A stretch of DNA of 64,000 nucleotides. Origin: Anaeromicropila populeti (GTDB lineage: Bacteria > Bacillota > Clostridia > Lachnospirales > Lachnospiraceae). The position numbers were made by a program, and so were the translations under genes. Positions 17,156 to 27,035 of this stretch are shown here, piece after piece; positions within the stretch are counted from its first letter, which is position 1; each line of letters starts with the position of its first letter. Below the pieces are notes generated by a model. It saw nothing but the letters and a program-made list of their open reading frames with translations, made no database searches and was not told where the DNA came from. The stretch spans positions 35,037 to 99,036 of the forward strand of contig NZ_FOYZ01000006.1 of the NCBI RefSeq assembly GCF_900112775.1, given 5' to 3'.

Positions 17156-17180
17156 AAAAATAACATATTAATCAAAAATA

Positions 17181-17237
17181 TTGCAAAAACAGACACGATA
17201 ATATATAATGAAATGGCAGATGTAAAATTAATTTTAC
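17181..17237 (+). promoter_or_regulatory. Promoter with palindromic operator before Cache chemoreceptor
   Basis: TTGCAA (17181-17186), 17-bp spacer, TATAAT (17204-17209). A perfect palindrome GTAAAATTAATTTTAC follows at 17222-17237. Its half-sites are the same as those in the operator at 5840-5855 (GTAAAAT, two bases, ATTTTAC), suggesting one regulator for both transcripts. Confidence 0.7.
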
Positions 17238-17257
17238 TTTATAAGAGGAGAGTTGAC

Positions 17258-19318
17258 ATGAAATTCAAAAAAATGAGAACCAAAATGTTAGCATTTATAC
17301 TGCCAGTTATTGTAGTAGCTTTTCTTGTTTTAACAGCTATTAGTGTAAGTTCAAGTGAAAAAATAATTAATGAGAAAATACGAGACTATATGGATTCTGA
17401 ATTGAATGCAAAGCTTGGAGAAATGGAAAGAAGTTTAGAGGTTGTATCGAATACAGCCATTACCTTGTCACGGGTAGTGGGGAATACGTATGAAAATATG
17501 GAACTTAAAACATATGAAGAAATGCTTTCGCAAATCATAGATGATAATAGTCTTGTATTGGGAAGTGGTATCTGGTTTGAACCTTATGCATACGATAGTG
17601 AACAAGAATACGTAGGACCATATGTTTATAAATACGAGGGCGAAAAAATTGTAACATATGACTACAGTAACGAAACATATGATTATTTTAACCAGGAGTA
17701 TTATTTACTTGCAAAGGGTTCAAAGGAAGCAGTTATTACAGAACCGTATTATGATGCAACATCTAATATGATTATGTCATCTTGTACGATGCCGATTTTT
17801 AATAAGGAAGGAGTATTCCTTGGATGTGTTACCGTGGACATGGCACTGGCAGATATTCAGGAAGTGGTAAATAATATCAGGATTGCTGGAAATGGAAAAG
17901 CCATGCTTGTGGGATCTACAGGCACATATCTGGCTGGTGTGGAAGATGAGATGATTCAGAATGCCATAAATATTACTTCTGACGAAAATACATCTTTGGC
18001 TGATGCAGGAAAGATGGTGGTCGAAAGTGATAAGGGTATTACAAATTATAATCAATCAGGAGAGAATTACCGGGTTTATTTTGATACACTTCCGATTACA
18101 GGTTGGAAACTGATGATTCAGATTCCAGAAAAAGAAATGATTCGACCGGTGAACCAACTAATGATTCAGCTTATTATTGTGGCTATTGCTGCAATTATTA
18201 TTTCTGTGCTAATTGTATTGTATCAGGTAACTTCTATTTCAAAAGGCATAAAAAAAGTAATGTCACTTGCTGGTTTACTTGCTCAAGGAGATTTTACAGT
18301 AGAGCCAGTAGAAGTGAAAACAAGAGATGAGATTGGACATCTGGGAGAATCCTTAAATGTAATGTATGGGAATAATAAGCAGGTAATAAAAAATATAGCA
18401 GGGCATGCAGCAGAAATGAACACATCTAGTGGCAGATTATATGAATCAGCGACAGAATTAATACAACAGTTTAAAAATATTGAAGGTTATATGGGACAAG
18501 TTAATGAAGCAATGATGTCAGCAAGTGCGGCAACAGAAGAAGTGAATGCGTCTGTGGAAGAAGTGAATGCATCAGTATCTGTCCTTACAGTTGAGACTGA
18601 GAAAAGTAAGGCAATGTCAGATGAAATACGGCAACGTGCGAAGGATATTGGATTTACAAGTCAGAAATCATATGAATGTGCTACCCAGATTTCCACTCAG
18701 TTTAATGAGAATCTGACAAGGAGTATTGAAAATGCAGAGGTTGTTGAAAATATTGGTGAGATGGCGGAAGTCATTTCTGGTATTGCAGAACAAATCAACC
18801 TATTAGCATTAAATGCATCAATTGAGGCAGCCCGTGCTGGTGAAAATGGAAAGGGTTTTGCAGTTGTAGCGTCAGAGATAGGAAAGCTTGCCAATGCAAC
18901 TACAGAAGCGGTAGGAAAGATTCAGGTGACTATAACAGATGTAAAGGAAGCGTTTGGACATTTGACAGAAGAAGCTGGCGGATTGCTTGACTTTATCCAG
19001 CATACGGTTACGCCAGATTATAATAATCTGGTCAGTATTGCAATGCAGTATAGTAAAGATGCTGAAACCATTGAGGGGAATGCCGTTACCATATTTGATA
19101 TGGCAGAAAGTATTAAACAGATAATGAATGAAGTAAGTGAGGCAATACAAAACATTGCAGAATCTTCACAGGATACAGCAGACAATAGTGCCAATATTAT
19201 GAAGTCTGTGAATGGCGTGGCAAAAGTAATAGACGATGTTTCACAAATGTCAGAGGCTCAGCAGAATATTTCAGATAATTTGAACGAAGTAGTAGGAAAA
19301 TTTAAAATAGAAGAATAA
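17258..19318 (+). CDS. Methyl-accepting chemotaxis protein with extracellular Cache domain
   Basis: 686 residues. TM1 is near residues 9-30. A large extracellular region (about 35-285) has the features of a double Cache domain, including [26 protein letters not shown] and [17 protein letters not shown]2 is at about 300-325, followed by HAMP and a signalling domain with [20 protein letters not shown] and [15 protein letters not shown]. It detects an external small molecule and signals to CheA. The start at 17258 follows AGAGGAG; the ATG at 17213 lies before the operator palindrome. The operator shared with the transporter operon at 5.8 kb suggests the ligand may be that transporter's substrate (inference). 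Confidence 0.92.
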   Translation: MKFKKMRTKMLAFILPVIVVAFLVLTAISVSSSEKIINEKIRDYMDSELNAKLGEMERSLEVVSNTAITLSRVVGNTYENMELKTYEEMLSQIIDDNSLVLGSGIWFEPYAYDSEQEYVGPYVYKYEGEKIVTYDYSNETYDYFNQEYYLLAKGSKEAVITEPYYDATSNMIMSSCTMPIFNKEGVFLGCVTVDMALADIQEVVNNIRIAGNGKAMLVGSTGTYLAGVEDEMIQNAINITSDENTSLADAGKMVVESDKGITNYNQSGENYRVYFDTLPITGWKLMIQIPEKEMIRPVNQLMIQLIIVAIAAIIISVLIVLYQVTSISKGIKKVMSLAGLLAQGDFTVEPVEVKTRDEIGHLGESLNVMYGNNKQVIKNIAGHAAEMNTSSGRLYESATELIQQFKNIEGYMGQVNEAMMSASAATEEVNASVEEVNASVSVLTVETEKSKAMSDEIRQRAKDIGFTSQKSYECATQISTQFNENLTRSIENAEVVENIGEMAEVISGIAEQINLLALNASIEAARAGENGKGFAVVASEIGKLANATTEAVGKIQVTITDVKEAFGHLTEEAGGLLDFIQHTVTPDYNNLVSIAMQYSKDAETIEGNAVTIFDMAESIKQIMNEVSEAIQNIAESSQDTADNSANIMKSVNGVAKVIDDVSQMSEAQQNISDNLNEVVGKFKIEE

Positions 19319-19327
19319 AGAATCAAG

Positions 19328-19356
19328 AAAGCTGCCAAAAATTCTGGCAGCTTTTG
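19328..19356. terminator. Terminator between chemoreceptor and potD
   Basis: AAAGCTGCCA (19328-19337) pairs with TGGCAGCTTT (19345-19354), with T on the plus side and A on the other; it can serve both convergent genes. Confidence 0.85.
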
Positions 19357-19362
19357 TTTGCT

Positions 19363-20406
19363 TTATGATTTGACTTCTTTCCACAGTTCGTTGTATAGTT
19401 CATCTGCATCTTCTCCAAGATACTGAAAGGTTTCACAACGTGCAAGAGTAGCATTATCAGGAAAAGCCACAGTACTGTTTTTAATATTTTCGTCTTCAAT
19501 TAATGCTTTGGCAGCTTCATTTGGTGTTGAATACGTTATATATTCAAAATTCATAAGAGCAATATCAGCACGGCATAAAAAGTTTATAAATTTTTCTGCG
19601 TTTTCTTTATGAGCAGCATTTTTTGGAACAACCCAAGAATCAATCCAGAGATTAGAACCTTCTTTTGGAACTACATACTCTAAATCAGGATTTTCACGCT
19701 GTGTAAAAATTGCCTCACCAGAGTAAATAACTCCAAGAGCAGCAGATTCACCAATCATTTTATCGCGAACTTGATCAACAACATAAGCCTGAACAATTCC
19801 GTCTTCTTTTTGTTCAATTAATTTCTCTTTTGCTTCTTCCAGTTCTTCTTTATCGGTTGAATTTAAGGAATAACCAAGATATTTAAGAGTAATTCCAAAT
19901 GCATCCCTTACACTGTTCTGCATAAGAACGTTATCCTTATATTTTTTATCCCAGAGAATAGACCAGCTATCTACTGGTTCTGTAACCATTTTCTTATTGT
20001 AGAGAATACCAACTGTACCCCAGCAATAAGGAACAGAATATTTATTATCAGGATCAAATGCTTTTGAACTTTCCATGTACTGAGAACCAATATTGCTGAT
20101 ATTTGGAATGTTATTAAAATCCAATTCAGCCAGTAAATCCTCTTCAATCATATGTTGAATCATGTAATCAGATGGACAAACTAAGTCATAAGAACCTGCG
20201 CCATTTGCCACTTTAGGAAGCATGTCCTCGTTTGTTTCAAAGTTTTCATAAGAAACGGTCAGGCCAGTTTCTTTTTCAAATTGCTTAATTACTTCAGGAT
20301 CCATATATTCACCCCAATTGTAAACATATAGATCGTATTTCTTGCTACAGCCTGAAAGGGCAAAAGCAGAAATAATCAGTAAAACTACAGAAATAAATTT
20401 TTTCAT
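19363..20406 (-). CDS. potD: Spermidine/putrescine-binding lipoprotein
   Basis: 347-residue extracellular solute-binding protein of the polyamine ABC transporter. The N-terminal signal peptide ends in a lipobox, LSGCSKKYD, so it is tethered to the membrane. LYVYNWGEYMDPEVIKQFEKE is the typical PotD opening. YDLVCPSDYMIQHM and VPYCWGTVGILYNK also match. The start at 20406 follows GAGGAGGAGACC; the in-frame ATG 15 bases upstream lies before that ribosome site. Last gene of the operon. Confidence 0.94.
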   Translation of the reverse strand: MKKFISVVLLIISAFALSGCSKKYDLYVYNWGEYMDPEVIKQFEKETGLTVSYENFETNEDMLPKVANGAGSYDLVCPSDYMIQHMIEEDLLAELDFNNIPNISNIGSQYMESSKAFDPDNKYSVPYCWGTVGILYNKKMVTEPVDSWSILWDKKYKDNVLMQNSVRDAFGITLKYLGYSLNSTDKEELEEAKEKLIEQKEDGIVQAYVVDQVRDKMIGESAALGVIYSGEAIFTQRENPDLEYVVPKEGSNLWIDSWVVPKNAAHKENAEKFINFLCRADIALMNFEYITYSTPNEAAKALIEDENIKNSTVAFPDNATLARCETFQYLGEDADELYNELWKEVKS

Positions 20407-20422
20407 AGGTCTCCTCCTCAAA

Positions 20423-21214
20423 TCATTTTTTAGTAAAATCAGTTGCTTTATCTTTATTGGTCCTGCGGTTTAGTAATATAAGCAGGATCAGAACTGTAAC
20501 AAATAAAAGCGAGGATAAAGCATACATTTCAGGTTTGATTCCTTTCCGGACTTCTGTATATATTTTAGTAGAAAGAGTATCAATACCTGGGCCTTTCGTA
20601 AAATGTGTAATTACAAAATCGTCCAGCGACATAGTAAAAGCCAATAAAAAGCCAGATAAAATTCCTGGAAATATGTCAGGCAGCACTACTTTAAAAAAGG
20701 CATATAACTGAGAAGCCCCTAAATCCAATGCGGCTTCATAAGTATTTCGGCTGGTTTGCTTTAATTTAGGCATAACACTTAAAATAACATAGGGAATGTT
20801 AAAGGTTATGTGTGCAATCAAAACGCTGGAAAAACTCAATGTATAGTGAAGTCCAATAAATAAAAGCATTAGAGAAATACCAGTTACAATATCTGCATTT
20901 AGCATGGGGATATTTGTTATTCCAAGCAAAATGGTTCTAGGCAGACGCTTCATGCTATTGATTGCAATGGATGCTATTGTACCAATTATCGTTGCAATAA
21001 AAGCAGAAAAAAAAGCAATGGTTAATGTGGTATATAAAGCACTTAAAATGGCATCGTTTTCAAACAGTGAAGTATACCATTTTGTTGTAAAACCACCCCA
21101 TCTGGAGATGGATTTTGACTGATTAAAGGATAAGCCAACTAAAGTAATAATCGGAGCATATAAAAATAGAAGTATAAGTATAATGTAAAATCGCTGGGCA
21201 GTTTTCTTTACCAT
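20423..21214 (-). CDS. potC: Polyamine ABC transporter permease PotC
   Basis: 263-residue inner-membrane permease with six hydrophobic segments and the EAA loop YEAALDLGASQLYAFFKVVLP that contacts PotA. It forms the channel with PotB. It overlaps potB by 7 bases and ends 16 bases before potD. GGAGGGGA precedes its ATG. Confidence 0.93.
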   Translation of the reverse strand: MVKKTAQRFYIILILLFLYAPIITLVGLSFNQSKSISRWGGFTTKWYTSLFENDAILSALYTTLTIAFFSAFIATIIGTIASIAINSMKRLPRTILLGITNIPMLNADIVTGISLMLLFIGLHYTLSFSSVLIAHITFNIPYVILSVMPKLKQTSRNTYEAALDLGASQLYAFFKVVLPDIFPGILSGFLLAFTMSLDDFVITHFTKGPGIDTLSTKIYTEVRKGIKPEMYALSSLLFVTVLILLILLNRRTNKDKATDFTKK

Positions 21215-22029
21215 ATATTCCCCTCCGATTCTTTGTCATATTTAGACACAAGTGCCATGCTAATTAATATAAAAACCATAAGTACAAGGGACAGCCCTGA
21301 TCCTGTATGCCAGTTATTTGCATATTTAAATTCCTGTTCAATTACATTTCCGATTAATAAAATTTTACTTCCTCCCAGAATATCAGAGATAACAAAAGTA
21401 GTCAGTGCTGGAACGAATACCATTGTAATTCCACTGATTACACCAGGAAGACTTAGTGGAAATGTAATACGCAAGAATGTCTGAAATTCGTTTGCTCCCA
21501 AATCTCTAGCAGCATCCACTACGCTGGAATCAATTTTTGACAAAGTATTGTAAATAGGAAGTATCATAAAAGGCAGAAAATTATAAACCATGCCTAGAAT
21601 GATAGCTCCAGGTGTATTAATAATATTTATTAATGGCAAATGAAAAAAGGTTAGTACTGTATTAATTACCCCATTCTTATCTAAAAGTGTCTGCCATGCA
21701 AGGGTTCTAAGTAAAAAGTTCATCCACATTGGCAGGATGAAAATAAAGACCAAAATACTTTTATTCTTCATTTTGATTTTAGTCAAAATACTTGCAAGTG
21801 GGTAGGCAAGTATAAGACATAGTATGGTACTAAGCGTAGACAATTTTAAGGACAGCCATAAAGCCTTTAGGTTACTGGGTTCTGCAATGATAGTCAGATT
21901 TTCAAAAGTAAACTGTCTGTTCCGGTTTGTTAGTCCATAGTATATAATCATAAAAAGCGGAATAATAATAAAGGCAGCCATCCAAAGGACATAAGGAAAA
22001 GCGAGATACTTCTTTCTTTTATTATTCAC
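21208..22029 (-). CDS. potB: Polyamine ABC transporter permease PotB
   Basis: 273-residue membrane permease with about six helices and the EAA loop [21 protein letters not shown]. It pairs with PotC. The start codon is GTG at 22029, overlapping the end of potA by 8 bases, which implies translational coupling. Confidence 0.93.
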   Translation of the reverse strand: MNNKRKKYLAFPYVLWMAAFIIIPLFMIIYYGLTNRNRQFTFENLTIIAEPSNLKALWLSLKLSTLSTILCLILAYPLASILTKIKMKNKSILVFIFILPMWMNFLLRTLAWQTLLDKNGVINTVLTFFHLPLINIINTPGAIILGMVYNFLPFMILPIYNTLSKIDSSVVDAARDLGANEFQTFLRITFPLSLPGVISGITMVFVPALTTFVISDILGGSKILLIGNVIEQEFKYANNWHTGSGLSLVLMVFILISMALVSKYDKESEGNIW

Positions 22030-23095
22030 TTAGAACCACCGCCTGTTCATCTTCGGATTCTGGTTTATTCATGATTTGTATGTCAAAAGGATCCACAAAA
22101 ATACCTACTTCTTTGCCAACTGGAGATAAATCTGTGCTATGAACAAGCCATTCGCGGCCATTTGCCATTACTTCCATTTCATAGTGAACCCCTTTGAAAA
22201 TAAGTGATGTAACATGTCCAGTGAGTAAGCCTTGTTCTGGAGGAACAAGGTCGATATCTTCAGGACGAATTACTACGTCAACTGGTTTGTTATGGCCAAA
22301 TCCCTCGTCTACACAAGGAAAATTAGCACCTAAAATATTCACCAGCTTATCTTCCAGCATAATTGCCGGGATAATATTACTTTCGCCTATAAAATCAGCA
22401 ACAAAAGCATTCACAGGTTCATTATAAATATCTTCAGGACTCCCAATCTGCTGGATATACCCCTGATTCATAACAACAATAGTATCAGACATAGTAAGTG
22501 CTTCTTCCTGATCATGAGTAACATAAACAAAAGTAATTCCCAGTTCATTTTTTAATCGAATCAATTCATACTGCATATCTTGGCGCAGCTTTAAATCTAA
22601 AGCACCAAGAGGTTCATCTAATAACAGAACGCGAGGTTCATTTACAATTGCCCGGGCAATGGCAATTCGCTGCTGCTGTCCGCCACTTAAGGATTCTGTA
22701 GTTCTGTTTTCATAATCATCCAAATTAACAAGCTTTAAAGCATACTTGATTTTATCATTGATATATGCTTTACTCTTCTTTTTTATTTTTAATCCAAAAG
22801 CAATGTTCTCTGCTACAGTCATATGATGAAAAAGTGCATACTTTTGAAATACGGTATTCAGATTACGTTGGTTAGGAGGAAGAGCGGTTATATCTCTTCC
22901 CTCAAAAAGTATTTGTCCCTTATCTGGTGTTTCAAAACCGCCTAAAATGCGAAGAGTTGTAGTTTTGCCGCAGCCACTTGGACCAAGAAGGGTTAAAAAT
23001 TTATTTTCATTCAAATATAAATTCATATCATCTAAAATAATATTATTTCCATAGGATTTTGAAATGCTGATTAGGTCAATTAATTTATTTGCCAT
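22022..23095 (-). CDS. potA: Polyamine ABC transporter ATPase PotA
   Basis: 357-residue ATPase that powers polyamine uptake. Walker A is GPSGCGKTT, the signature is [14 protein letters not shown], Walker B is [13 protein letters not shown], and the switch His is in [10 protein letters not shown]-terminal TOBE-type domain (about 245-345) regulates transport. AGGAGGT precedes the ATG. Second gene of the regulator-ABCD operon. Confidence 0.95.
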   Translation of the reverse strand: MANKLIDLISISKSYGNNIILDDMNLYLNENKFLTLLGPSGCGKTTTLRILGGFETPDKGQILFEGRDITALPPNQRNLNTVFQKYALFHHMTVAENIAFGLKIKKKSKAYINDKIKYALKLVNLDDYENRTTESLSGGQQQRIAIARAIVNEPRVLLLDEPLGALDLKLRQDMQYELIRLKNELGITFVYVTHDQEEALTMSDTIVVMNQGYIQQIGSPEDIYNEPVNAFVADFIGESNIIPAIMLEDKLVNILGANFPCVDEGFGHNKPVDVVIRPEDIDLVPPEQGLLTGHVTSLIFKGVHYEMEVMANGREWLVHSTDLSPVGKEVGIFVDPFDIQIMNKPESEDEQAVVLSE

Positions 23096-23132
23096 GTGTA
23101 CCTCCTGATTCTACTGTAACTAATAGAACGCA

Positions 23133-23672
23133 TTAAAAACTTGGTGGAGTAGAAACCCAGATTAATGATGCGCCGTTTTTCCCAAGTGCTTTCATATAAT
23201 GCTTTTTATTTGGAGTAAAATAAAAAGCCTCTCCTTTTTTTGCTCTGTAAGTTTTGTTACCAATGCAGATTGCAATCATTCCACTTAATACATATCCAAA
23301 TTCTTCTCCTTCGTGAGGGTTATCTGGGTAAGTAGAACCATCAGGTTCCAGAGTTAGTAAAATTGGTTCCATCATATGCTTTTGTGCATTTGGAATAATC
23401 CATTCAATGGTATTATGTAGTTCGGTGTCTTCCTTTTCAAAAAAATCTGTCTTTTTAAAAACAACTTCCTCGTCCGTTGTATTAGAAAAGAACTCTTCAA
23501 GGTTTGTGCCAAGGCATTGCAAAATGTCAACTAAAGTGGCAATAGAAGGAGAAGTGAGATCACGCTCCAGCTGGGAAATAAAGCCTTTAGATAATTCACA
23601 GCGATCTGCCAGTTCTTCCTGGGTTAAGCTCTTTTGAATCCGAAGTTCTTTGATTTTATGCCCTATTTTCAT
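23133..23672 (-). CDS. XRE-cupin transcriptional regulator of the pot operon
   Basis: 179 residues: an N-terminal HTH_XRE domain (about 6-60; ELRIQKSLTQEELADRCELS and SKGFISQLERDL) and a C-terminal cupin (about 105-175; PHEGEEFGYVLSG, KKGEAFYFTPNKKHY). Regulators of this PuuR type respond to polyamines or similar ligands. It is the first gene of the operon with potABCD 37 bases downstream, so it probably represses its own promoter, where a palindrome (23753-23767) lies just past the -10. Confidence 0.9.
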   Translation of the reverse strand: MKIGHKIKELRIQKSLTQEELADRCELSKGFISQLERDLTSPSIATLVDILQCLGTNLEEFFSNTTDEEVVFKKTDFFEKEDTELHNTIEWIIPNAQKHMMEPILLTLEPDGSTYPDNPHEGEEFGYVLSGMIAICIGNKTYRAKKGEAFYFTPNKKHYMKALGKNGASLIWVSTPPSF

Positions 23673-23752
23673 TTTGATACCTTCTTTCTAAAAATAAATC
23701 CACTTATATTAACAGTATTGTTTTCCAGTGTATAGAAATAATAAACTTGAAC

Positions 23753-23810
23753 TTTAGTTTTACTAAACAAACACTAGATCTTATTATAAACATTTTTTCA
23801 AAACTGTCAA
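23753..23810 (-). promoter_or_regulatory. Promoter and probable operator of the pot operon
   Basis: On the minus strand, TTGACA (23810-23805) and TATAAT (23788-23783) are 16 bp apart. Downstream of the -10, TTTAGT-TTT-ACTAAA (23753-23767) is a perfect inverted repeat near the expected start of transcription, a good candidate site for the XRE-cupin regulator. Confidence 0.7.
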
Positions 23811-23847
23811 TTATAAAATGGGAAATGCCAAGCAATTTTGGAACACA

Positions 23848-23887
23848 TAAAAAAAGCACATTCCGCTGACGCTGAAAATGTGCTTTT
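23848..23887 (-). terminator. Terminator of aroC
   Basis: AAAAGCACATT (23852-23862) pairs with AATGTGCTTTT (23877-23887); read on the minus strand it is followed by a T run. Confidence 0.8.
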
Positions 23888-23905
23888 GGAGCTTTGACAT
23901 TACTA

Positions 23906-25006
23906 TTATAGGTAAAAATCTCTAATTTTATTCATACTTGATGTCATATTGATAAATAAAAGATCAACAAGAGATATGGCAGCCATTGCTTCTACTACTA
24001 CAACAGCTCTTGGAACAATAATAGGATCATGTCTTCCCTTAATATTTACCTTTATATTTTCGTTGTTATTATTAATGGTATCCTGAGTTTTAAAAATAGA
24101 AGGAGTAGGCTTAAAGGCAACTCGGAAAATAATATCATCTCCATCACTAATGCCGCCTAATACGCCTCCGGCATGATTCGTTTTCTTATGAATCTTTCCA
24201 GAATCATCTGCATAAAAGCTGTCATTATTTTCAGAACCAAACATTTTACTGGCTTCAAAGCCACTTCCAAGTTCAAAGCCTTTCACACCACCAATTGAAA
24301 ATACAGCCTTTGCAAGATTGGCATCCAGCTTATCAAATACAGGTTCCCCTAAGCCAACAGGAACACCAGAAATTTTACACTCGATAATTCCGCCCACAGA
24401 GTCCATTTGTTCCATCTGTTGTTGTAGAAATTCTTCTGCTCTTTGTGCGGCCTCTGAGTCAGGCATATAAAGTGGGTTATTTAAAATAGTTTCTTTATCA
24501 AATTTATCATAGTCAATACAAATAGGACCAATTGATTTTGTGTAGCAGGTGAAGGTAATGCCGAGTTCAGCTAAAATAGCGTTGGCAATAGCACCAGCAG
24601 CAACCCTTCCAATGGTTTCACGTCCAGAAGATCGGCCTCCTCCCCGGTAATCACGAAATCCATATTTTTGATCAAAGGTATAATCAGCATGACCAGGACG
24701 GTAGCATGATGCTATTTCAGAATAATCATTGGAACGCTGGGATTTATTATAAACGATTAAGGATATAGGAGTTCCTGTTGTTTTACCATCAAAAACACCA
24801 GATAAAATTTCTACCAGGTCATCCTCCTTGCGAGGAGTCGAGTACTTAGATGCACCAGGCTTTCTTCTATTCAAAAATGTCTGAATATAAGACTCATCTA
24901 TTTTTAAACCAGCAGGACAACCGTCAATTCCAACACCAATCCCTTTTCCATGGGATTCCCCCCATGTTGATATTGTGAATATATTTCCGTATACAGAACC
25001 AGACAT
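23906..25006 (-). CDS. aroC: Chorismate synthase
   Basis: 366-residue FMN-dependent enzyme that converts EPSP to chorismate, the last shared step of aromatic biosynthesis. The family signatures are visible: GESHGKGIGVGIDGCPAG near the N-terminus, GRSSGRETIGRVAAGAIA in the middle, and GRHDPIIVPRAVVVVEAMAA near the C-terminus. I choose the ATG at 25006, which has AGAGG at proper spacing, over the GTG two codons earlier. Monocistronic. Confidence 0.96.
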   Translation of the reverse strand: MSGSVYGNIFTISTWGESHGKGIGVGIDGCPAGLKIDESYIQTFLNRRKPGASKYSTPRKEDDLVEILSGVFDGKTTGTPISLIVYNKSQRSNDYSEIASCYRPGHADYTFDQKYGFRDYRGGGRSSGRETIGRVAAGAIANAILAELGITFTCYTKSIGPICIDYDKFDKETILNNPLYMPDSEAAQRAEEFLQQQMEQMDSVGGIIECKISGVPVGLGEPVFDKLDANLAKAVFSIGGVKGFELGSGFEASKMFGSENNDSFYADDSGKIHKKTNHAGGVLGGISDGDDIIFRVAFKPTPSIFKTQDTINNNNENIKVNIKGRHDPIIVPRAVVVVEAMAAISLVDLLFINMTSSMNKIRDFYL

Positions 25007-25186
25007 TATCACACCTCTTTCATTTGTTCTAGTTTTTCTGTGTTTTCTGTTTTATTATACCCAATAACTTCATATGTTTCAATGCAAAATATAAGAAGTC
25101 ATGTATAAAGGAAAAGGAACAAATGTAGAAACGTGTCATATATTAAAGTATAAACCATTTGGAATCCTCAATAGGAGGGGCTGAGT

Positions 25187-25324
25187 ATGGGTGAGTACAG
25201 TGATTATGACGAATTGATTCTTAATGATGAATTAGTGATAGAAGATAATACAATTTATGAAATGGACTTAGATTGCTTTGAGTGTCTCAGGAAGGAACGA
25301 CAAAGAAGAATGAAGGATGATTAA
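25187..25324 (+). CDS. Unknown 45-residue acidic peptide
   Basis: A short frame preceded by a strong AGGAGGGG site, from ATG at 25187 to TAA at 25322-25324. The product opens MGEYSDYDELILNDELVIED, is acidic in its first two thirds, has a CFEC pair (residues 30-33) and ends in a basic patch (RKERQRRMKDD). No membrane segment or domain is recognised. The sharp acidic-to-basic division and the Cys pair suggest a small binding or coat-type protein, but no function can be given. It is convergent with the high-cysteine gene. Confidence 0.6.
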   Translation: MGEYSDYDELILNDELVIEDNTIYEMDLDCFECLRKERQRRMKDD

Positions 25325-25330
25325 TTAGAG

Positions 25331-25354
25331 TTGCGGCGCCAGAATGCGCCGCAA
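25331..25354. terminator. GC-rich hairpin between convergent small genes
   Basis: TTGCGGCGC (25331-25339) pairs perfectly with GCGCCGCAA (25346-25354). No T run flanks it, so it may block read-through or protect RNA ends rather than act as a classical terminator. Confidence 0.5.
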
Positions 25355-25395
25355 GATAGCATGAAATTACTTGATGAAATGTACTTTGCCTGTAA

Positions 25396-25629
25396 TTAAC
25401 AGCAGCAGCTGCTACCGCCGCCACAGCAGCAAAGGAGAAGAAGAATAATGCAAATACAGCTATTACCGCCGTCAAATAATCCACCGCCACCGCAGCCACC
25501 GCCGCAGTTACCGCCGCCGAATCCACCACCACAGCAGCAGCAAAGAAGAAGAATAATGCAAAGACAACTGTTACCTCCGTCAAATAATCCACTACCGCCA
25601 CCACAATGTGTTGCTGCTAAATCGCTCAT
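25396..25629 (-). CDS. High-cysteine, glycine-rich small protein (chorion-class-like)
   Basis: 77 residues built from two near-identical units, GLFDGGNSC[L/I]CIILLL followed by Cys and Gly runs (CCCCGGG and CCCGGG), ending SSCCC. A strong AGGAGGACT site before the ATG at 25629 supports translation on this strand. Similar Clostridial products are usually annotated as chorion class high-cysteine proteins and may belong to spore or cell surface layers. The hydrophobic ILLL core between Gly/Cys runs could insert in a membrane. The opposite-strand Pro-rich frame is a shadow. Confidence 0.7.
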   Translation of the reverse strand: MSDLAATHCGGGSGLFDGGNSCLCIILLLCCCCGGGFGGGNCGGGCGGGGLFDGGNSCICIILLLLCCCGGGSSCCC

Positions 25630-25785
25630 GTTTTAGTCCTCCTAATTTCTTTTCATTTACATTGATATGATATGATTGACTACTTGTCTGATTTCCTACT
25701 ATTTGTAAAAACCATACAAAAGATTTCGAGTTTTTTATTCATAACTAGACAAAACGAAGAGATTTTAATTAATTGGGAAAAGTAC

Positions 25786-25815
25786 TTGACTTTGGGATTA
25801 CAGAAAATTTATAAT
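25786..25815 (+). promoter_or_regulatory. Promoter before the SDR gene
   Basis: TTGACT (25786-25791), 18-bp spacer, TATAAT (25810-25815), 48 bases before the ATG at 25864. Confidence 0.65.
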
Positions 25816-25863
25816 TATGTAACAAAGAGTAAAATGAGGAGAGCGTGAGAGGAGTGTGATTTT

Positions 25864-26907
25864 ATGAAGGTTTTATTAATTGGAGGAACTGGAACAATAA
25901 GCCAAGCAGTTACTGAGCAGCTTCTAACACAAGAATGTGAACTTTATCTATTGAATCGGGGAACCAGGAATCACATGTTACCATTTCCAGTAAAAGAAAT
26001 AATTGCAGATATTAATCAAGAAGAAGCTCTTGTTTCTGAGAAAATAGAAAACTTGAGTTTTGATGTAGTAGTAAATTTTATTGGTTATGAAAAAATACAG
26101 GTAGAAAGAGATTATCGGTTATTTCATGATAAAACAAAACAATACATATATATAAGCAGTGCCTCTGTCTATCAGAAGCCGCTGCTAAATTATATTGTGA
26201 ATGAAGATACTCCTTTGGGAAATCTATATTGGGAATATGCAAGAAAGAAAATAGTATGTGAGGCGTATCTAATGGAGCGGTTCCGAAAGGATGGATTTCC
26301 AGTGACTATTATCAGGCCCAGTCATACCTATGATGAAAGAAAATTGCCTGTAGCACTTCATGGAAGAGATGGGGGCTGGCAGACAATAAAGCGAATGCTG
26401 GATGGAAAACCAGTTCTGGTACATGGGGATGGAATGAGTCTTTGGACAGTAACCCATAGCAAGGATTTGGCCAGAGGCATTATTGGACTAATGGGAAATT
26501 CGTCTGCAATTGGAGAGGCTGTGCAGATTACGTCCGATGAATGTTTAACCTGGAATCAGATTTATGCAATGATTGCAAAGGCATTAAAGGTTCCATTGCA
26601 AACAATACATATTGCTTCACAATCTTTAGTACAGTGCAGTAAGTTTGATTTTAGGGGTTCACTAATTGGAGATAAGGCAAATTCAGTTGTATTTGATAAT
26701 CGGAAATTAAAGCGTCTTGTGCCTGGTTTTAAAGCAGAGATTCCTTTTGAGAAAGGGATCCGAGAAACAGTTTCTTATATGCTGTCACATGAAGAGTGCC
26801 AAACAGAAGATGAGAGGTTTGACAAATGGTGTGATCGGGTGATATTATCACTGGAATCCGCGCTGATTATGATTGAGAAGAAAAAAATTAATATGAAGGA
26901 TTTATAG
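25864..26907 (+). CDS. NAD-dependent epimerase/dehydratase-family protein
   Basis: 347-residue extended short-chain dehydrogenase. The nucleotide loop is LLIGGTGTISQA (4-15); the active-site YxxxK appears as YARKK in WEYARKKIVCEAYL; IYISSASVYQKP is the typical strand before it. It resembles the atypical SDR/CSP41-like group, members of which act on nucleotide sugars or bind RNA. A monocistronic unit behind its own promoter; substrate unknown. Confidence 0.85.
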   Translation: MKVLLIGGTGTISQAVTEQLLTQECELYLLNRGTRNHMLPFPVKEIIADINQEEALVSEKIENLSFDVVVNFIGYEKIQVERDYRLFHDKTKQYIYISSASVYQKPLLNYIVNEDTPLGNLYWEYARKKIVCEAYLMERFRKDGFPVTIIRPSHTYDERKLPVALHGRDGGWQTIKRMLDGKPVLVHGDGMSLWTVTHSKDLARGIIGLMGNSSAIGEAVQITSDECLTWNQIYAMIAKALKVPLQTIHIASQSLVQCSKFDFRGSLIGDKANSVVFDNRKLKRLVPGFKAEIPFEKGIRETVSYMLSHEECQTEDERFDKWCDRVILSLESALIMIEKKKINMKDL

Positions 26908-27035
26908 TTTGATAAACTGGTATGATTAAAAAGAGTTGTTTTGGTTCTTATAATCATTCCAGTTATTTATTATAATCCAAAATATAATAATTTTGCTAAT
27001 AGCATTGGAAAATAAATGATAGAGAGGAATAAAAA

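Noticed and set aside
25448..25636. Plus-strand proline/glutamine-rich ORF
   Set aside because: It is the complement of the Gly/Cys gene, which has the strong AGGAGGACT site on the minus strand; none is seen for this frame.
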